64,000 nucleotides of DNA from Sulfitobacter marinus (GTDB lineage Bacteria; Pseudomonadota; Alphaproteobacteria; Rhodobacterales; Rhodobacteraceae): positions 62,001 to 126,000 of the forward strand of contig NZ_FPAJ01000001.1 of the NCBI RefSeq assembly GCF_900116285.1, given 5' to 3'. Positions 37,114 to 47,542 of this stretch are shown here, one piece after another. Within the stretch, counting starts at the first letter, position 1. Each line of letters begins with the position of its first letter. The notes under the pieces were generated by a model. It was given only the letters and a program-made list of their open reading frames with translations, ran no database searches and was not told where the DNA came from. A program made the translations under genes and the position numbers.

Positions 37114-39071
37114 ACATCCAACTCCTCCACAAACTGCGCGTTATCCTGAATATACTGATAGCGCAGTTCGGGCTTTTTACCCATCAGACGTTCCACCAGA
37201 TCGCCGGTCTCTCCGGGGGTGTCTTCCTGCACGGTCACGCGGATCAGTTTGCGGGTGGTGGGGTCCATGGTGGTTTCTTTCAAATCCTTGGCGTCCATCT
37301 CGCCCAGGCCTTTGAACCGTTGCAGGTCGATCTTGCCTTTGCCACCCAGACCTTTCTCCAGCCACATGTCTTTTTCGATGTCATCCGCCACATAGACGCG
37401 TTTGGCCCCTTGGGTCAGACGGTAGAGCGGCGGGCAGGCGAGGTACAAATGCCCTGCGTCGATCATCGGGCGCATTTGGGTAAAGAAGAATGTCATCAGC
37501 AGGGACGCGATATGCGCCCCGTCGACATCCGCGTCGGTCATGATGATGATTTTATCATAGCGCAGATCGTCCAGATTGAACTTGGTCCCCATCCCGACGC
37601 CAAGCGCTTCGCATAGATCGTTGATCTCGGCGTTGGTGTTCAGCTTGCCAGAGGCCGCGCCCAGCACGTTCAGGATCTTACCTTTCAGCGGCAGCAGCGC
37701 TTGGTTGACCCTGTTGCGGGCACCTTTGCCGGACCCACCGGCGGAGTCCCCCTCCACGATGAACAGCTCGGTGCCTTCGCGGGTTTTGGAGGTACAATCG
37801 GTCAGCTTGCCGGGCAGGCGCAGCTTTTTCGTGGCGGTCTTGCGGGCGGTTTCTTTTTCCTGACGGCGGCGGAGGCGTTCCTCGGCGCGCAGGATAAGGA
37901 AATCAAGGATCGCACCGGCGGATTTCGTATCCGCCGCCAGCCAGTTGTCAAAGTGGTCGCGCACGGCGTTTTCGACCATGCGCTGCGCATCCACTGTGGC
38001 CAGCCGGTCTTTGGTTTGGCCGACGAATTCAGGCTCGCGGATAAAGCAGGACACCAGCGCGCAGCCGCCCGTGATCAGGTCGTCGCGGGTGATGGTGCCG
38101 GCCTTTTTATTGCCGACCAATTCGCCGTAGGCTTTGACGCCTTTCAGGATCGCAGACCAGAAACCGGCCTCGTGGGTACCGCCCTCGGGTGTGGGGATGG
38201 TGTTACAGTAGGACTGGATGAACCCGTCGCGTGACGGGGTCCAGTTGATCGCCCATTCGACCTTGCCGGGGGTGTTGAATTTTTCGCGGAAATCTACGGT
38301 GCCGCCAAAGGGGGCCTCGGCATAGGTGGTTGATCCGCTTAGGGTTTCGTTCAGATAATCGGACAGGCCGCCGGGGAAATGGAACGTTGCTTCAGCAGGG
38401 GTGTCGCCATCGGATTGGCCGCATTTCCAGCGGATTTCAACGCCCGAGAACAGATACGCCTTGGACCGCGCCATCGCAAACAGCCGCGCAGGTTTCAGTT
38501 TCAGCGCGCCAAAGATTTCGGCATCGGGGTGAAAGGTGACTGCGGTGCCGCGGCGGTTCGGGGCAGCCCCGATTTTGGCCAGAGGTCCTTGCGGCCTGCC
38601 GCGCGAAAATTCCATCGCAAACAGTTCGCGGTTGCGCGCAACTTCGACCCGCAGATGGTCGGACAGGGCGTTGACCACGGATGACCCAACACCGTGCAAG
38701 CCGCCCGATGTTTCGTACGAATCGCCCGAGAATTTGCCGCCCGCGTTCAGGGTGCAAAAGATGATCTCAAGCGCGGATTTGCTCGGGTCTTTGGGGTGTG
38801 GATCAATAGGAATACCGCGCCCGTTGTCGCGCACGGTGACATGACCGTTCTCATGCAATTCCAGCTCGATCCAGGTGGCATGCCCTGCAACCGCTTCGTC
38901 CATGGAGTTATCGATGATCTCGGCAACCATGTGATGCAGTGCGCGGTCGTCCTTGCCCCCGATATACATACCCGGGCGCAGGCGGACGTGCTCCATGTCC
39001 TCCAACACCTCGATGGATGATGCGTCATATTCTTTGGCCGCGGGCTGCGTACCGGAAAGAAGATCGGACAT
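37110..39071 (-). CDS. parE: DNA topoisomerase IV subunit B
   Basis: The ATPase subunit (653 residues) of topoisomerase IV decatenates daughter chromosomes with ParC. The N-terminal GHKL domain has IIDNSMDEAVAGHA and the ATP lid block DNGRGIPIDPHPK. The Toprim domain is visible at VEGDSAGGSGKGARNRVNQALLPLKGKILN and the metal motif TDADVDGAH, with the C-terminal KPELRYQYIQDNA at the end. The length is that of ParE, not GyrB (about 800). I use the ATG at 39071, which begins MSDLLSGTQPAAKEYDASSIEVLEDMEHVR; a longer frame to 39125 has an unrelated extension. The AT-rich gene at 36400 is coupled to its end. Confidence 0.94.
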   Translation of the reverse strand: MSDLLSGTQPAAKEYDASSIEVLEDMEHVRLRPGMYIGGKDDRALHHMVAEIIDNSMDEAVAGHATWIELELHENGHVTVRDNGRGIPIDPHPKDPSKSALEIIFCTLNAGGKFSGDSYETSGGLHGVGSSVVNALSDHLRVEVARNRELFAMEFSRGRPQGPLAKIGAAPNRRGTAVTFHPDAEIFGALKLKPARLFAMARSKAYLFSGVEIRWKCGQSDGDTPAEATFHFPGGLSDYLNETLSGSTTYAEAPFGGTVDFREKFNTPGKVEWAINWTPSRDGFIQSYCNTIPTPEGGTHEAGFWSAILKGVKAYGELVGNKKAGTITRDDLITGGCALVSCFIREPEFVGQTKDRLATVDAQRMVENAVRDHFDNWLAADTKSAGAILDFLILRAEERLRRRQEKETARKTATKKLRLPGKLTDCTSKTREGTELFIVEGDSAGGSGKGARNRVNQALLPLKGKILNVLGAASGKLNTNAEINDLCEALGVGMGTKFNLDDLRYDKIIIMTDADVDGAHIASLLMTFFFTQMRPMIDAGHLYLACPPLYRLTQGAKRVYVADDIEKDMWLEKGLGGKGKIDLQRFKGLGEMDAKDLKETTMDPTTRKLIRVTVQEDTPGETGDLVERLMGKKPELRYQYIQDNAQFVEELDV

Positions 39072-39240
39072 AAGGGGGGCCTGCCTGTCTGTTGCTTTTG
39101 TTAGGGTCCTATTATGCCAGAGCACGTAGGGCGGGGGAAGGGCGGATGACGTCGCACGTAGGCGTTTTCCAGCGCTGTGGCGCAGGTTTTGATGGGCGGG
39201 TGCGACGCGGACGGAAGGGTGGTGTCGTTCACACCCCGTT

Positions 39241-40113
39241 TCATAGCCAGTTCAAAATCGCGTCTGCAACCTCGCGCGGTTTTTGGTGGTGCAGCCAGTG
39301 GTCCGCGCCCTTGATCGCAACGCGGGTCAGGTCGGGGGCATAGTCCTCAAGCCCTTGGGTCGATGCGGGCATCAGCGCGGTGTCGTCCTCGCCCCAGACC
39401 AACAGATGCGGGCAGCGCACTTGTAACCGCGCCGGATTAAAGGTCAGCGCATCGTTGATCGCCTCGCCGGTTTGGCCGATCTTGAGCGGTGAGGCGCGGT
39501 ACCAGTTGACCATCCCGCGCAGGCCAGATGCATCCCGCCATGCGGCTTTGTAGCCGGCCAAGGTGTCGCCCTCTAGCCAGCTCATATCCATATGCGCCGA
39601 AAATAGTCCCATCAGCTTGGCAAAATCATCGGCGGCCAGAATGTCCTGTGATCCTTCGCGGCGCAGGAAGTGGATGTATTGTGACGCGTCGGTTTGCGGC
39701 CCGCCTTTGGCAAGTTCGCGCTGGAACGGAGCCGGATGGACGCCGTTCATAATGATCAGTTTCGACACCAGTTCGGGCCGTCCGATGGTCAGCGCATAAG
39801 CCACCGATGCGCCCCAGTCATGACCCAGCAGGATCACCGGCTCATCGCCGATCAGCGCGGCCATGTCCGACACCAGCTGCGCCGTTTTGTAATGTTCGAC
39901 CTCAGCCGGACGCCAGCTTTGGCCATAACCGCGTTGGTCCGGGGCGATGCAGTGGAACCGTGTGGCCAGCAAGGGGGCCACATCATTCCACGCTCCTGAA
40001 TATTCGGGAAACCCGTGCAGCATTAACAGTTTCGGCGCGTTCTTGTCGCCCCAATGGCGCACAAAGAAAGGATGCCCGTTCAGCGTCACTGTTTCTGTCC
40101 AATCGGCTGTCAT
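39241..40113 (-). CDS. Alpha/beta hydrolase, epoxide-hydrolase-like
   Basis: The protein has 290 residues with the oxyanion motif HGFPE (about 34-38) and the nucleophile elbow GHDWGAS (Asp near residue 98), the arrangement of epoxide hydrolases and fluoroacetate dehalogenase relatives. The C-terminal acid sits in VWGEDDTALM and the catalytic His in GADHWLHHQKP. The YxWR-type cap seems present (KAAWRDASGLRGMVNWYRA), which fits epoxide hydrolases. Substrate unknown. It overlaps the following (upstream) hydrolase gene by 4 bases on the same strand. Confidence 0.85.
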   Translation of the reverse strand: MTADWTETVTLNGHPFFVRHWGDKNAPKLLMLHGFPEYSGAWNDVAPLLATRFHCIAPDQRGYGQSWRPAEVEHYKTAQLVSDMAALIGDEPVILLGHDWGASVAYALTIGRPELVSKLIIMNGVHPAPFQRELAKGGPQTDASQYIHFLRREGSQDILAADDFAKLMGLFSAHMDMSWLEGDTLAGYKAAWRDASGLRGMVNWYRASPLKIGQTGEAINDALTFNPARLQVRCPHLLVWGEDDTALMPASTQGLEDYAPDLTRVAIKGADHWLHHQKPREVADAILNWL

Positions 40114-41255
40114 CCGATGTGCCCTCCCCCAAAGGTAATGTTGCGTTGCGTGGCTGGCATATATTCGAGCACAAGACCAGCCGAGGTACCGGGATCAAAG
40201 CCGCGCCAAATGGTGCCATCGAGATAATGCAGCATATCCTCGCCGCGTAAATGGAGACCCAGAAACGCGGCGGCAAAATGCTGGGCAACGTTGTTCATGC
40301 GCAACGTATCCCAAACCGGATCGGCATAGTGAAAAAACGGGGACCAGCCCAACACATCAGACATGGACCAGCTTTCGGCAGGGGCCGGAATGGGCGCGGC
40401 GGCATTATGACCAGCACCCTGAAAGCTTAGCAGATAGCGATCTGCGCTTGCCCCTTCAAAGATGCGGCGCATCGCGCGGTAGTTTGATACCTCGTCAGAT
40501 GTTCCGGCCATCATGAACATGGGGGTGTCCAACTGCGCCAGACAGTCCGCATCCCACATGTTTTGCCCGTTGCCCCAAGGCCCGATTGGTATAATTGCTT
40601 TTAACCGCGGGTCGCGCAGGGCGGCATGGGTATCTGATCCAGCCAGATGCCGGGCCAACATATTATCTTCGCCCGCGCGGGTATGGTTCAGGGCTGTTGG
40701 AGCCAATCCGGCACCGCCAAAGATCAAAGCGCCATAGCCGCCCATCGAATAGCCGATCAGCCCGACCTTTTCGCAATTGACCAATGCACCCAGATCACCG
40801 CCCAGCTGTGCCATCCCATCAATCACACCGCGCTGATCCAGGGGCCGGTGGGCCAAGGTGACGTCAAAAGGCTGCTGATCCTCATAGGTGCTGCCTGCAT
40901 GATCAGGGGCCGCCACAACATATCCCTTGGCGGCAAGGCTTTCGGCTAGATGTGCGAGAAGATACCGATTGCCCGGATAGCCGTGCGAGATGACGACCAG
41001 CGGCGCAATCCCTTGGGCGGGTTCGGCGTTGCGGCTAGCAGAACCGTGCAGAACAGTCGGTGTGACCCCATCGCGGATCAATGTGTGGTAGTCGATGCCG
41101 GACTCTGTATCGGGATGTGCGGGATACCAGATTTCCGTCGTTAATGCGCGGCCTGCATAGACGGTAATCTCGTGAGTTGTGACCCCGACCGGATGTTGCC
41201 CGCGCGCCGCTAGACTGGGCGCATCAGGGCGCACGATATCAATACGGTTATGCAC
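40110..41255 (-). CDS. Alpha/beta hydrolase, dienelactone-hydrolase/PAF-acetylhydrolase-like
   Basis: The product has about 381 residues. VVISHGYPGNRYLLAHLAESLAAKGYVVAAPDHAGSTY (about 110-150) is the oxyanion region, and LIGYSMGGYGALIFGGAGLA (nucleophile Ser in G-Y-S-M-G) follows. Acid and base candidates are in GTSDEVSNYRAM and GAGHNAAAP. It resembles platelet-activating-factor acetylhydrolase and dienelactone-hydrolase related proteins. I chose the GTG at 41255 with a GGGAG site; a longer frame to 41351 lacks one. Substrate unknown. It is coupled by 4 bases with the epoxide-hydrolase-like gene. Confidence 0.78.
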   Translation of the reverse strand: MHNRIDIVRPDAPSLAARGQHPVGVTTHEITVYAGRALTTEIWYPAHPDTESGIDYHTLIRDGVTPTVLHGSASRNAEPAQGIAPLVVISHGYPGNRYLLAHLAESLAAKGYVVAAPDHAGSTYEDQQPFDVTLAHRPLDQRGVIDGMAQLGGDLGALVNCEKVGLIGYSMGGYGALIFGGAGLAPTALNHTRAGEDNMLARHLAGSDTHAALRDPRLKAIIPIGPWGNGQNMWDADCLAQLDTPMFMMAGTSDEVSNYRAMRRIFEGASADRYLLSFQGAGHNAAAPIPAPAESWSMSDVLGWSPFFHYADPVWDTLRMNNVAQHFAAAFLGLHLRGEDMLHYLDGTIWRGFDPGTSAGLVLEYMPATQRNITFGGGHIG

Positions 41256-41462
41256 GGCGCTCCCTTTAGGTAAACCCACTACTACGACGGGAATACTGTG
41301 ACAAGCGCTCTTGGGAAAGCAAAGCAGGGGAGTGTAGTGAAAACGGTCCAAGGCAACAGGTTTTTAAGTGCCGCGCCGCGGCCTTTGGGTTGTGGTGCTT
41401 TGATGCGGGCCCACGCATGCGTGCCTGATTAGAATCTCTTTCCCTTGGGTGATTGCTGGCCT

Positions 41463-42851
41463 ATGTCATCAAGCATGAGTTCAAACATGACATATATTGG
41501 CCACGTTCGCGCAATTACGGTGATGGGGTTGCCGTTGGTTGGCGGCCATCTGGGACAGGTGGCCATCGGTGTGACCGACACGGTCATGATGGGTTGGTAC
41601 AGCGTTGAGGCGCTGGCCGCCGTCACCCTTGCCAGCACATATTTCTTTGTTCTGCTGATTTTCGGCTCTGGCTTTGCTTGGGGCGTGATGCCCATGGTCG
41701 CCGCGTTCGAGGCCGAAGGCGATGAAACCAGCCTGCGCCGCGCCACCCGCATGGGGCTGTGGCTGTCGCTGGGCTTTGCTTGTTTATCCCTGCCGTTGAT
41801 GATCTGGTCACGTCCCGTGATGGCGCTGATGGGGCAGGAACCGGCGCTGGCCGAAATGGTCGGCCAATATCTGGCGATTGCCGGATGGGGTATTATCCCT
41901 GCGTTGCTGGTGATGGTTCTCAAAAGCTATCTGGCCGCGCTGGAGCGGACCCAAGTGGTTTTCTGGATCACCATCCTGTCTGCCATCGCCAATGTTCTGG
42001 CCAATTACGCCTTTATCTTTGGCAATTGGGGCGCGCCGGAACTGGGCATTCGCGGTGCCGCAATCGCGTCGCTTGCGTCTAACTCTGTCGCCTTGCTTGC
42101 GGTGGTTATCTATGTCCTCAAGGCACTGCCAGAGCATCAGATTTTCGTACGTCTGTGGCGGCCCGATTGGGATATGCTTGCGCGGGTGTTCCGTCTGGGC
42201 CTGCCCATCGGCTTTACCGGGCTAAGCGAGGTCGGCCTGTTCGCCGCCTCTGCAGTGATGATGGGCTGGCTTGGCACGGTGGCCCTGGCCGCGCATGGGA
42301 TCGCGCTGCAGCTGGCATCCATGACCTTCATGGTGCATCTGGGCATCAGCAACGTCGCCACAATCCGCGCAGGCAATGCTTACGGTCGCCGCGATCCAGA
42401 ACACCTGGCCAAGGGGGCGATCACCGGCACGACGATGTCGATCTGTATTGCCGCCCTGACAATCGTCGCCTTTGTTGCGTGGCCAGAACCACTGATCAAT
42501 CTGTTCATGCAGAAATCAGAACCGGCGCGGGCGCAAATACTGGCCGTCGGTACCGGGCTTTTGGCGATGGCGGCGCTGTTCCAGCTTGTCGATGGTGCGC
42601 AGGCCGTGGCGCTTGGCCTGCTGCGCGGGGTGCAAGATACCAAGATACCGATGATCCTTGCCGGCATAAGCTATTGGGTGGTGGGCATCCCCGCATCCTA
42701 TCTGCTGGGCTTTACCCTTGGGCTGGACGGCATTGGCGTCTGGCTAGGGCTGGTTGTTGGGCTGGGGGTGGCCGCGATCTTGCTGAACCTGCGGTTCTGG
42801 GGCCCTGCCATGCGGGGCCTGCGCAAGGGCAGCGCGCCGTTGCCCGCCTAG
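41463..42851 (+). CDS. MATE family efflux transporter
   Basis: The product is an inner-membrane multidrug/toxin exporter of about 462 residues with twelve hydrophobic segments. The MATE pattern MGLPLVGGHLGQVAIGVTDTVMMGWYSVEALAAV opens the protein and recurs in the second half (GLPIGFTGLSEVGLFAASAVMMGWLGTVALAAHGIALQL). Substrates and the coupling ion (Na+ or H+) are not predictable. The start is unclear: ATGs at 41463, 41475 and 41487 are in frame, and homologues suggest a start near MTYIGHVRAI (41487). It overlaps the convergent small gene by 4 bases. Confidence 0.9.
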   Translation: MSSSMSSNMTYIGHVRAITVMGLPLVGGHLGQVAIGVTDTVMMGWYSVEALAAVTLASTYFFVLLIFGSGFAWGVMPMVAAFEAEGDETSLRRATRMGLWLSLGFACLSLPLMIWSRPVMALMGQEPALAEMVGQYLAIAGWGIIPALLVMVLKSYLAALERTQVVFWITILSAIANVLANYAFIFGNWGAPELGIRGAAIASLASNSVALLAVVIYVLKALPEHQIFVRLWRPDWDMLARVFRLGLPIGFTGLSEVGLFAASAVMMGWLGTVALAAHGIALQLASMTFMVHLGISNVATIRAGNAYGRRDPEHLAKGAITGTTMSICIAALTIVAFVAWPEPLINLFMQKSEPARAQILAVGTGLLAMAALFQLVDGAQAVALGLLRGVQDTKIPMILAGISYWVVGIPASYLLGFTLGLDGIGVWLGLVVGLGVAAILLNLRFWGPAMRGLRKGSAPLPA

Positions 42852-43243
42852 GGCAAGCGGGAGGATTTCTTGCGTACCAAAGTGCTGCGCAGATCATGCA
42901 TGGCCAGAAGCAGCGCATCGGTGACCTCTTCCAGCTGCTCATCACTGGCCTTGGACTGCACCCATTGCGTGGTCAGGTTCAAGTGATCAATGGCGCGGTG
43001 GATGTCATCCATATCGCGCCGAGCGAGCAACGCGGTACGTTCTTTCATCCACGCCCGGATATGCTTGATATCATCATCCGACAGTTCCCGATCGCCCTGC
43101 GGTTTGATATCGCCGTTGCGGATGTTTGCGACGGCGATCTGATCCATTTCAATGCGGCGCTGACGGTTCGCGGTATCAATCCGAAAAACCGCGGCCCCGT
43201 TTTCCCGGACGCGGAAATAATACTCTGGCAACTCGCTGGTCAT
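42848..43243 (-). CDS. Hypothetical protein (131 aa)
   Basis: The product has 131 residues. The N-terminal strand-rich part (MTSELPEYYFRVRENGAAVFRIDTANRQRRIEMDQIAVANIRNGDIK) is followed by helices with alternating charge (ELSDDDIKHIRAWMKERTALLARRDMDDIHRAIDHLN) and a basic end. No signal peptide or membrane segment. AAGGA precedes the ATG at 43243. I do not recognise a family. The gene converges with the MATE gene (4-base overlap) and lies 87 bases upstream of the aspC 3' end. Confidence 0.65.
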   Translation of the reverse strand: MTSELPEYYFRVRENGAAVFRIDTANRQRRIEMDQIAVANIRNGDIKPQGDRELSDDDIKHIRAWMKERTALLARRDMDDIHRAIDHLNLTTQWVQSKASDEQLEEVTDALLLAMHDLRSTLVRKKSSRLP

Positions 43244-43330
43244 CTCGGTGGTCCTTTTGTCTGGCCTTGGCGCAGCCATAGCTTGTGAATGGCTAATAAA
43301 TGAATACCTTTGGGGCAGGGCAGGCCGGGC

Positions 43331-45013
<1,683 letters not shown>

Positions 45014-45014
45014 C

Positions 45015-45281
45015 ATGGCTGAACCGCGCGAACACAAGGTGAAGCGTCTGCACATGCGATCCATGCGCCGCGGGATCAAAGAGATGGATTTGATCCTGCC
45101 GTCCTATGCGTCCACCCGCCTGGAAAACATGGATGATACCGCGCTTGCGCTGTATGATGACATGTTGGCCGAGAATGATCATGATCTATATCAATGGGTT
45201 ACCGGGCAAAAGCAGCCCCCCGCGGAGTTCGCAGCCTTGATCGCCGATATCCAGACGCATATTGCGGATAACCCACTTTAG
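45015..45281 (+). CDS. sdhE: FAD assembly factor SdhE
   Basis: The small protein (88 residues) attaches FAD to succinate dehydrogenase subunit A, and in some species to fumarate reductase. The family motif R-G-x-x-E is at Arg19-Glu23 (RRGIKEMD), and the acidic helix YDDMLAENDHDLYQWVTG (about 47-64) is typical. One base separates it from the XRE gene stop. No succinate dehydrogenase genes are in the window. Confidence 0.9.
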   Translation: MAEPREHKVKRLHMRSMRRGIKEMDLILPSYASTRLENMDDTALALYDDMLAENDHDLYQWVTGQKQPPAEFAALIADIQTHIADNPL

Positions 45282-45362
45282 GCCGATGGGTTAAGCGTTT
45301 AATTTGCATTCGAAATAAGCATGTAACTGGTTTAACGATATATTTCTCTTTTTTGTTGAGTT

Positions 45363-45387
45363 TCCGACATAGCATTTTTTGTCGGAG
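45363..45387 (+). promoter_or_regulatory. Hairpin that covers the MarR-gene ribosome site
   Basis: TCCGACA (45363-45369) pairs with TGTCGGA (45380-45386), loop TAGCATTTTT. The ribosome site GGAG (45384-45387) sits in the 3' arm, 8 bases before the ATG. As DNA it could be a MarR-type operator; as RNA it would hide the ribosome site. Both readings are inferences from symmetry. Confidence 0.5.
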
Positions 45388-45394
45388 AAAAATT

Positions 45395-45895
45395 ATGAGT
45401 GTCCAAGACCCAATCACCCTACCGGGATCCCAAAAAGGGTTCATGGTGGGTTATCTCGAGGCGCTCAGCCTTGTGGAACGATTGCACCGGCTGTTGCTTG
45501 ATGTGATCAAAGACGAATTCGAACGGGTGGGCGCGCTTGAGATTAATGCCGTACAGGCGTTGTTGCTGTTCAACATTGGCGACAACGAGGTCACCGCCGG
45601 AGAGTTGAAAACCCGCGGATATTATCAGGGCAGCAACGTCAGCTATAACCTGAAAAAACTGGTTGATATGGGCTATATGCACCATCAGCGGTGCGAGATT
45701 GATCGCCGGTCGGTGCGCGTGCGTCTTACCGAAAAAGGGCGCAATATCAGTACCATCGTATCTGAGTTGTTTGCACGCCATGCTCTTGGGTTGGAAAGCA
45801 AGGGCGTGTTGGGCCCTGAAGGGATCGAAGACATCACCCATTCGCTAAAGCGGGTCGAACGCTATTGGTCCGATCAGATCAGATACATCTACTGA
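45395..45895 (+). CDS. MarR-family winged-helix regulator
   Basis: The 166-residue protein carries a winged helix (about 40-115; INAVQALLLFNIGDNEVTAGELKTRGYYQGSNVSYNLKKLVDMGYMHHQRCEIDRRSVRVRLTEKG), flanked by helices for dimerisation. GYYQGSNVSYNLKKL is the recognition helix region. It resembles a roseobacter subgroup of MarR regulators sometimes compared with LdtR; that comparison is from memory. The ribosome site GGAG lies in a hairpin (45363-45386), a likely autoregulatory feature. The PhzF gene follows on the same strand about 115 bases later and may or may not be its target. Confidence 0.84.
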   Translation: MSVQDPITLPGSQKGFMVGYLEALSLVERLHRLLLDVIKDEFERVGALEINAVQALLLFNIGDNEVTAGELKTRGYYQGSNVSYNLKKLVDMGYMHHQRCEIDRRSVRVRLTEKGRNISTIVSELFARHALGLESKGVLGPEGIEDITHSLKRVERYWSDQIRYIY

Positions 45896-45979
45896 TCAAT
45901 TATTGTGCGGTGATAGCGATCAAATCGTCATGACCGATTGGGGACATATCTCTGGTCTCCCCGACATATTCACGACACC

Positions 45980-46007
45980 ATGATCCCGTCATTCATTCTG
46001 GGATCAT
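45980..46007 (+). promoter_or_regulatory. Perfect 8-base dyad just before the PhzF gene
   Basis: ATGATCCC (45980-45987) pairs with GGGATCAT (46000-46007), spacer GTCATTCATTCT. The second arm ends 3 bases before the ATG and includes the only candidate ribosome site (GGGA). The region just upstream has a short direct repeat GACATAT (45946 and 45963 area). A protein operator or an RNA switch are both possible. Confidence 0.5.
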
Positions 46008-46010
46008 ACT

Positions 46011-46838
46011 ATGCAACTACTTCGTCTCGCCTCCTTTTCCACCGACAACAAAGGTGGCAACCCCGCAGGCGTCATGATTGCGCCGCAGCTTCCTTCGGAC
46101 AATCAAATGCGCCAGATTGCCGCCGATCTTGGCTATTCCGAAACCGCCTTTGCCAGTCCGCAAGATGATGCATGGCGCGTCCGCTATTTCGCCCCGGAAA
46201 GTGAAGTCCCCTTTTGCGGCCATGCCACCGTGGCCTTGGGCGCGGCACTTGCGGCCCAGCATGACAATGGCGTCTACACGCTGGTTCTGAACGATACGAC
46301 CATCACCGTCGAAGGGCACAGCGAAAACGGCCAGATGCGCGCGGCGCTGCAATCCCCCGCCACGCATAGCAACCCCGCCGCCCCGGACTTAACCGCCGGA
46401 GCACTTGCCCTGCTGGGGCTTGTCCCCGACGATCTGGACCCCCGCATCGCCCCCCGTTTTGCAGGGGCAGGGGCTACGCATCTTATCCTTGCCCTGAACA
46501 GCCGCGATAGGCTGGCGGCAATGTCCTATGATCTGGATGCCGGGCGCGATCTAATGCGGGAACATGGCCTTGTCACAATCATGCTGGTCTGGATCGAAAA
46601 CGATCAGCTGTTCCACGCGCGCAATGCGTTTGCCTCTGGCGGTGTGCTTGAAGACCCCGCAACCGGTGCCGCCGCCGCTGCGTTTTCAGGGTATCTGCGC
46701 GATATCTCATGGCCGCATGGCGGCAAAATCACCATCATCCAAGGCGAGGACATGGGGGTGAAATCCATCATCACCGCTGAAATCCCCGATGAAAAAGGGG
46801 CGTCGATCCGTGTGTCGGGCGAGGTGCGTGAAATCTAG
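46011..46838 (+). CDS. PhzF family epimerase/isomerase-like protein
   Basis: The protein has 275 residues in two similar halves, as in the PhzF/diaminopimelate-epimerase fold. Recognisable blocks are LASFSTDNKGGNPAGVMI (start), the conserved EPFCGHATVALGAAL-type motif (PFCGHATVALGAALAAQH, about 66-83), and DPATGAAAAAFSGYL (about 217-232). The family includes the phenazine enzyme PhzF, but most members are uncharacterised, so no reaction is claimed. Ends four bases into the convergent DUF1194 gene. A perfect dyad covers its start region. Confidence 0.85.
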   Translation: MQLLRLASFSTDNKGGNPAGVMIAPQLPSDNQMRQIAADLGYSETAFASPQDDAWRVRYFAPESEVPFCGHATVALGAALAAQHDNGVYTLVLNDTTITVEGHSENGQMRAALQSPATHSNPAAPDLTAGALALLGLVPDDLDPRIAPRFAGAGATHLILALNSRDRLAAMSYDLDAGRDLMREHGLVTIMLVWIENDQLFHARNAFASGGVLEDPATGAAAAAFSGYLRDISWPHGGKITIIQGEDMGVKSIITAEIPDEKGASIRVSGEVREI

Positions 46839-47542
46839 TCGGCCACCAACTCTGACACTGCCAGCACCTCCAGCTCGCGCAGCAGTTTGCGGGTCATTGC
46901 GGCCTCATAATCTTCAAAACCCAATGCTGTCTCTACGAATGCATCGGGGCCGGTGATCACCTCGGCCCTGAAGTACGAGGGCAGCGCGTTGCTCTCAGAT
47001 GGGTCCGCCACGGTGGCATCTGCCCCGATCACCAGCGCATTCACCGTGATACCCCGCGCGCCAATCGCGTCTTTCACATCGCGGGGACGCGGGCCAAGGT
47101 TCGACATCCCGTCGCCCGAGATATCCAAGGTGCGTTTCCAGCATCCGGGCTGCTGATCCAGATAGTGCGCGCCCAGGGTTATCGCGGTACCCAAGGCTGT
47201 CCCCGGCGATACGTCACGCCGGGTGGTTTGTAACAACGTCTCGATCAATCCGTTCAAAGTCGCGGCATTCTCGATCACAGCCCATGGCGCGATCACCGCC
47301 TGATCAGATGGGCCGCTCCATTCATAAACCATGACCGACACCGGCACGCCGGGCGACGATAGCAGCGCATCGCGCACCGCGATATTGTCCAGTGCTGCCG
47401 CCAGTCCGTTGATCTGCAACCGGTATTCCCGCGCATCGACGGAACCTGATACATCCAACCCAAGCGCCAGCGCCTGACGGCAAGCCGCATCGGCCGCCCC
47501 GCCAAGCGCAAGCGCCAGAACACAGGCCAGTGCACGTATCAT
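46835..47542 (-). CDS. DUF1194 (von Willebrand A-like) secreted protein
   Basis: The product has 235 residues. A signal peptide (MIRALACVLALALGGAADAA) is followed by a VWA-like domain with the MIDAS motif D-V-S-G-S at Asp30-Ser34 and the block VYEWSGPSDQ. The core matches the DUF1194 family: secreted alphaproteobacterial proteins of unknown function that probably bind a divalent ion and a partner. TLDISGDGMSNLGPRPRDV provides another ion-binding strand. The gene lies immediately downstream of a paralogue (4-base overlap, 47539-47542), so the two likely act as a pair. Confidence 0.86.
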   Translation of the reverse strand: MIRALACVLALALGGAADAACRQALALGLDVSGSVDAREYRLQINGLAAALDNIAVRDALLSSPGVPVSVMVYEWSGPSDQAVIAPWAVIENAATLNGLIETLLQTTRRDVSPGTALGTAITLGAHYLDQQPGCWKRTLDISGDGMSNLGPRPRDVKDAIGARGITVNALVIGADATVADPSESNALPSYFRAEVITGPDAFVETALGFEDYEAAMTRKLLRELEVLAVSELVAD

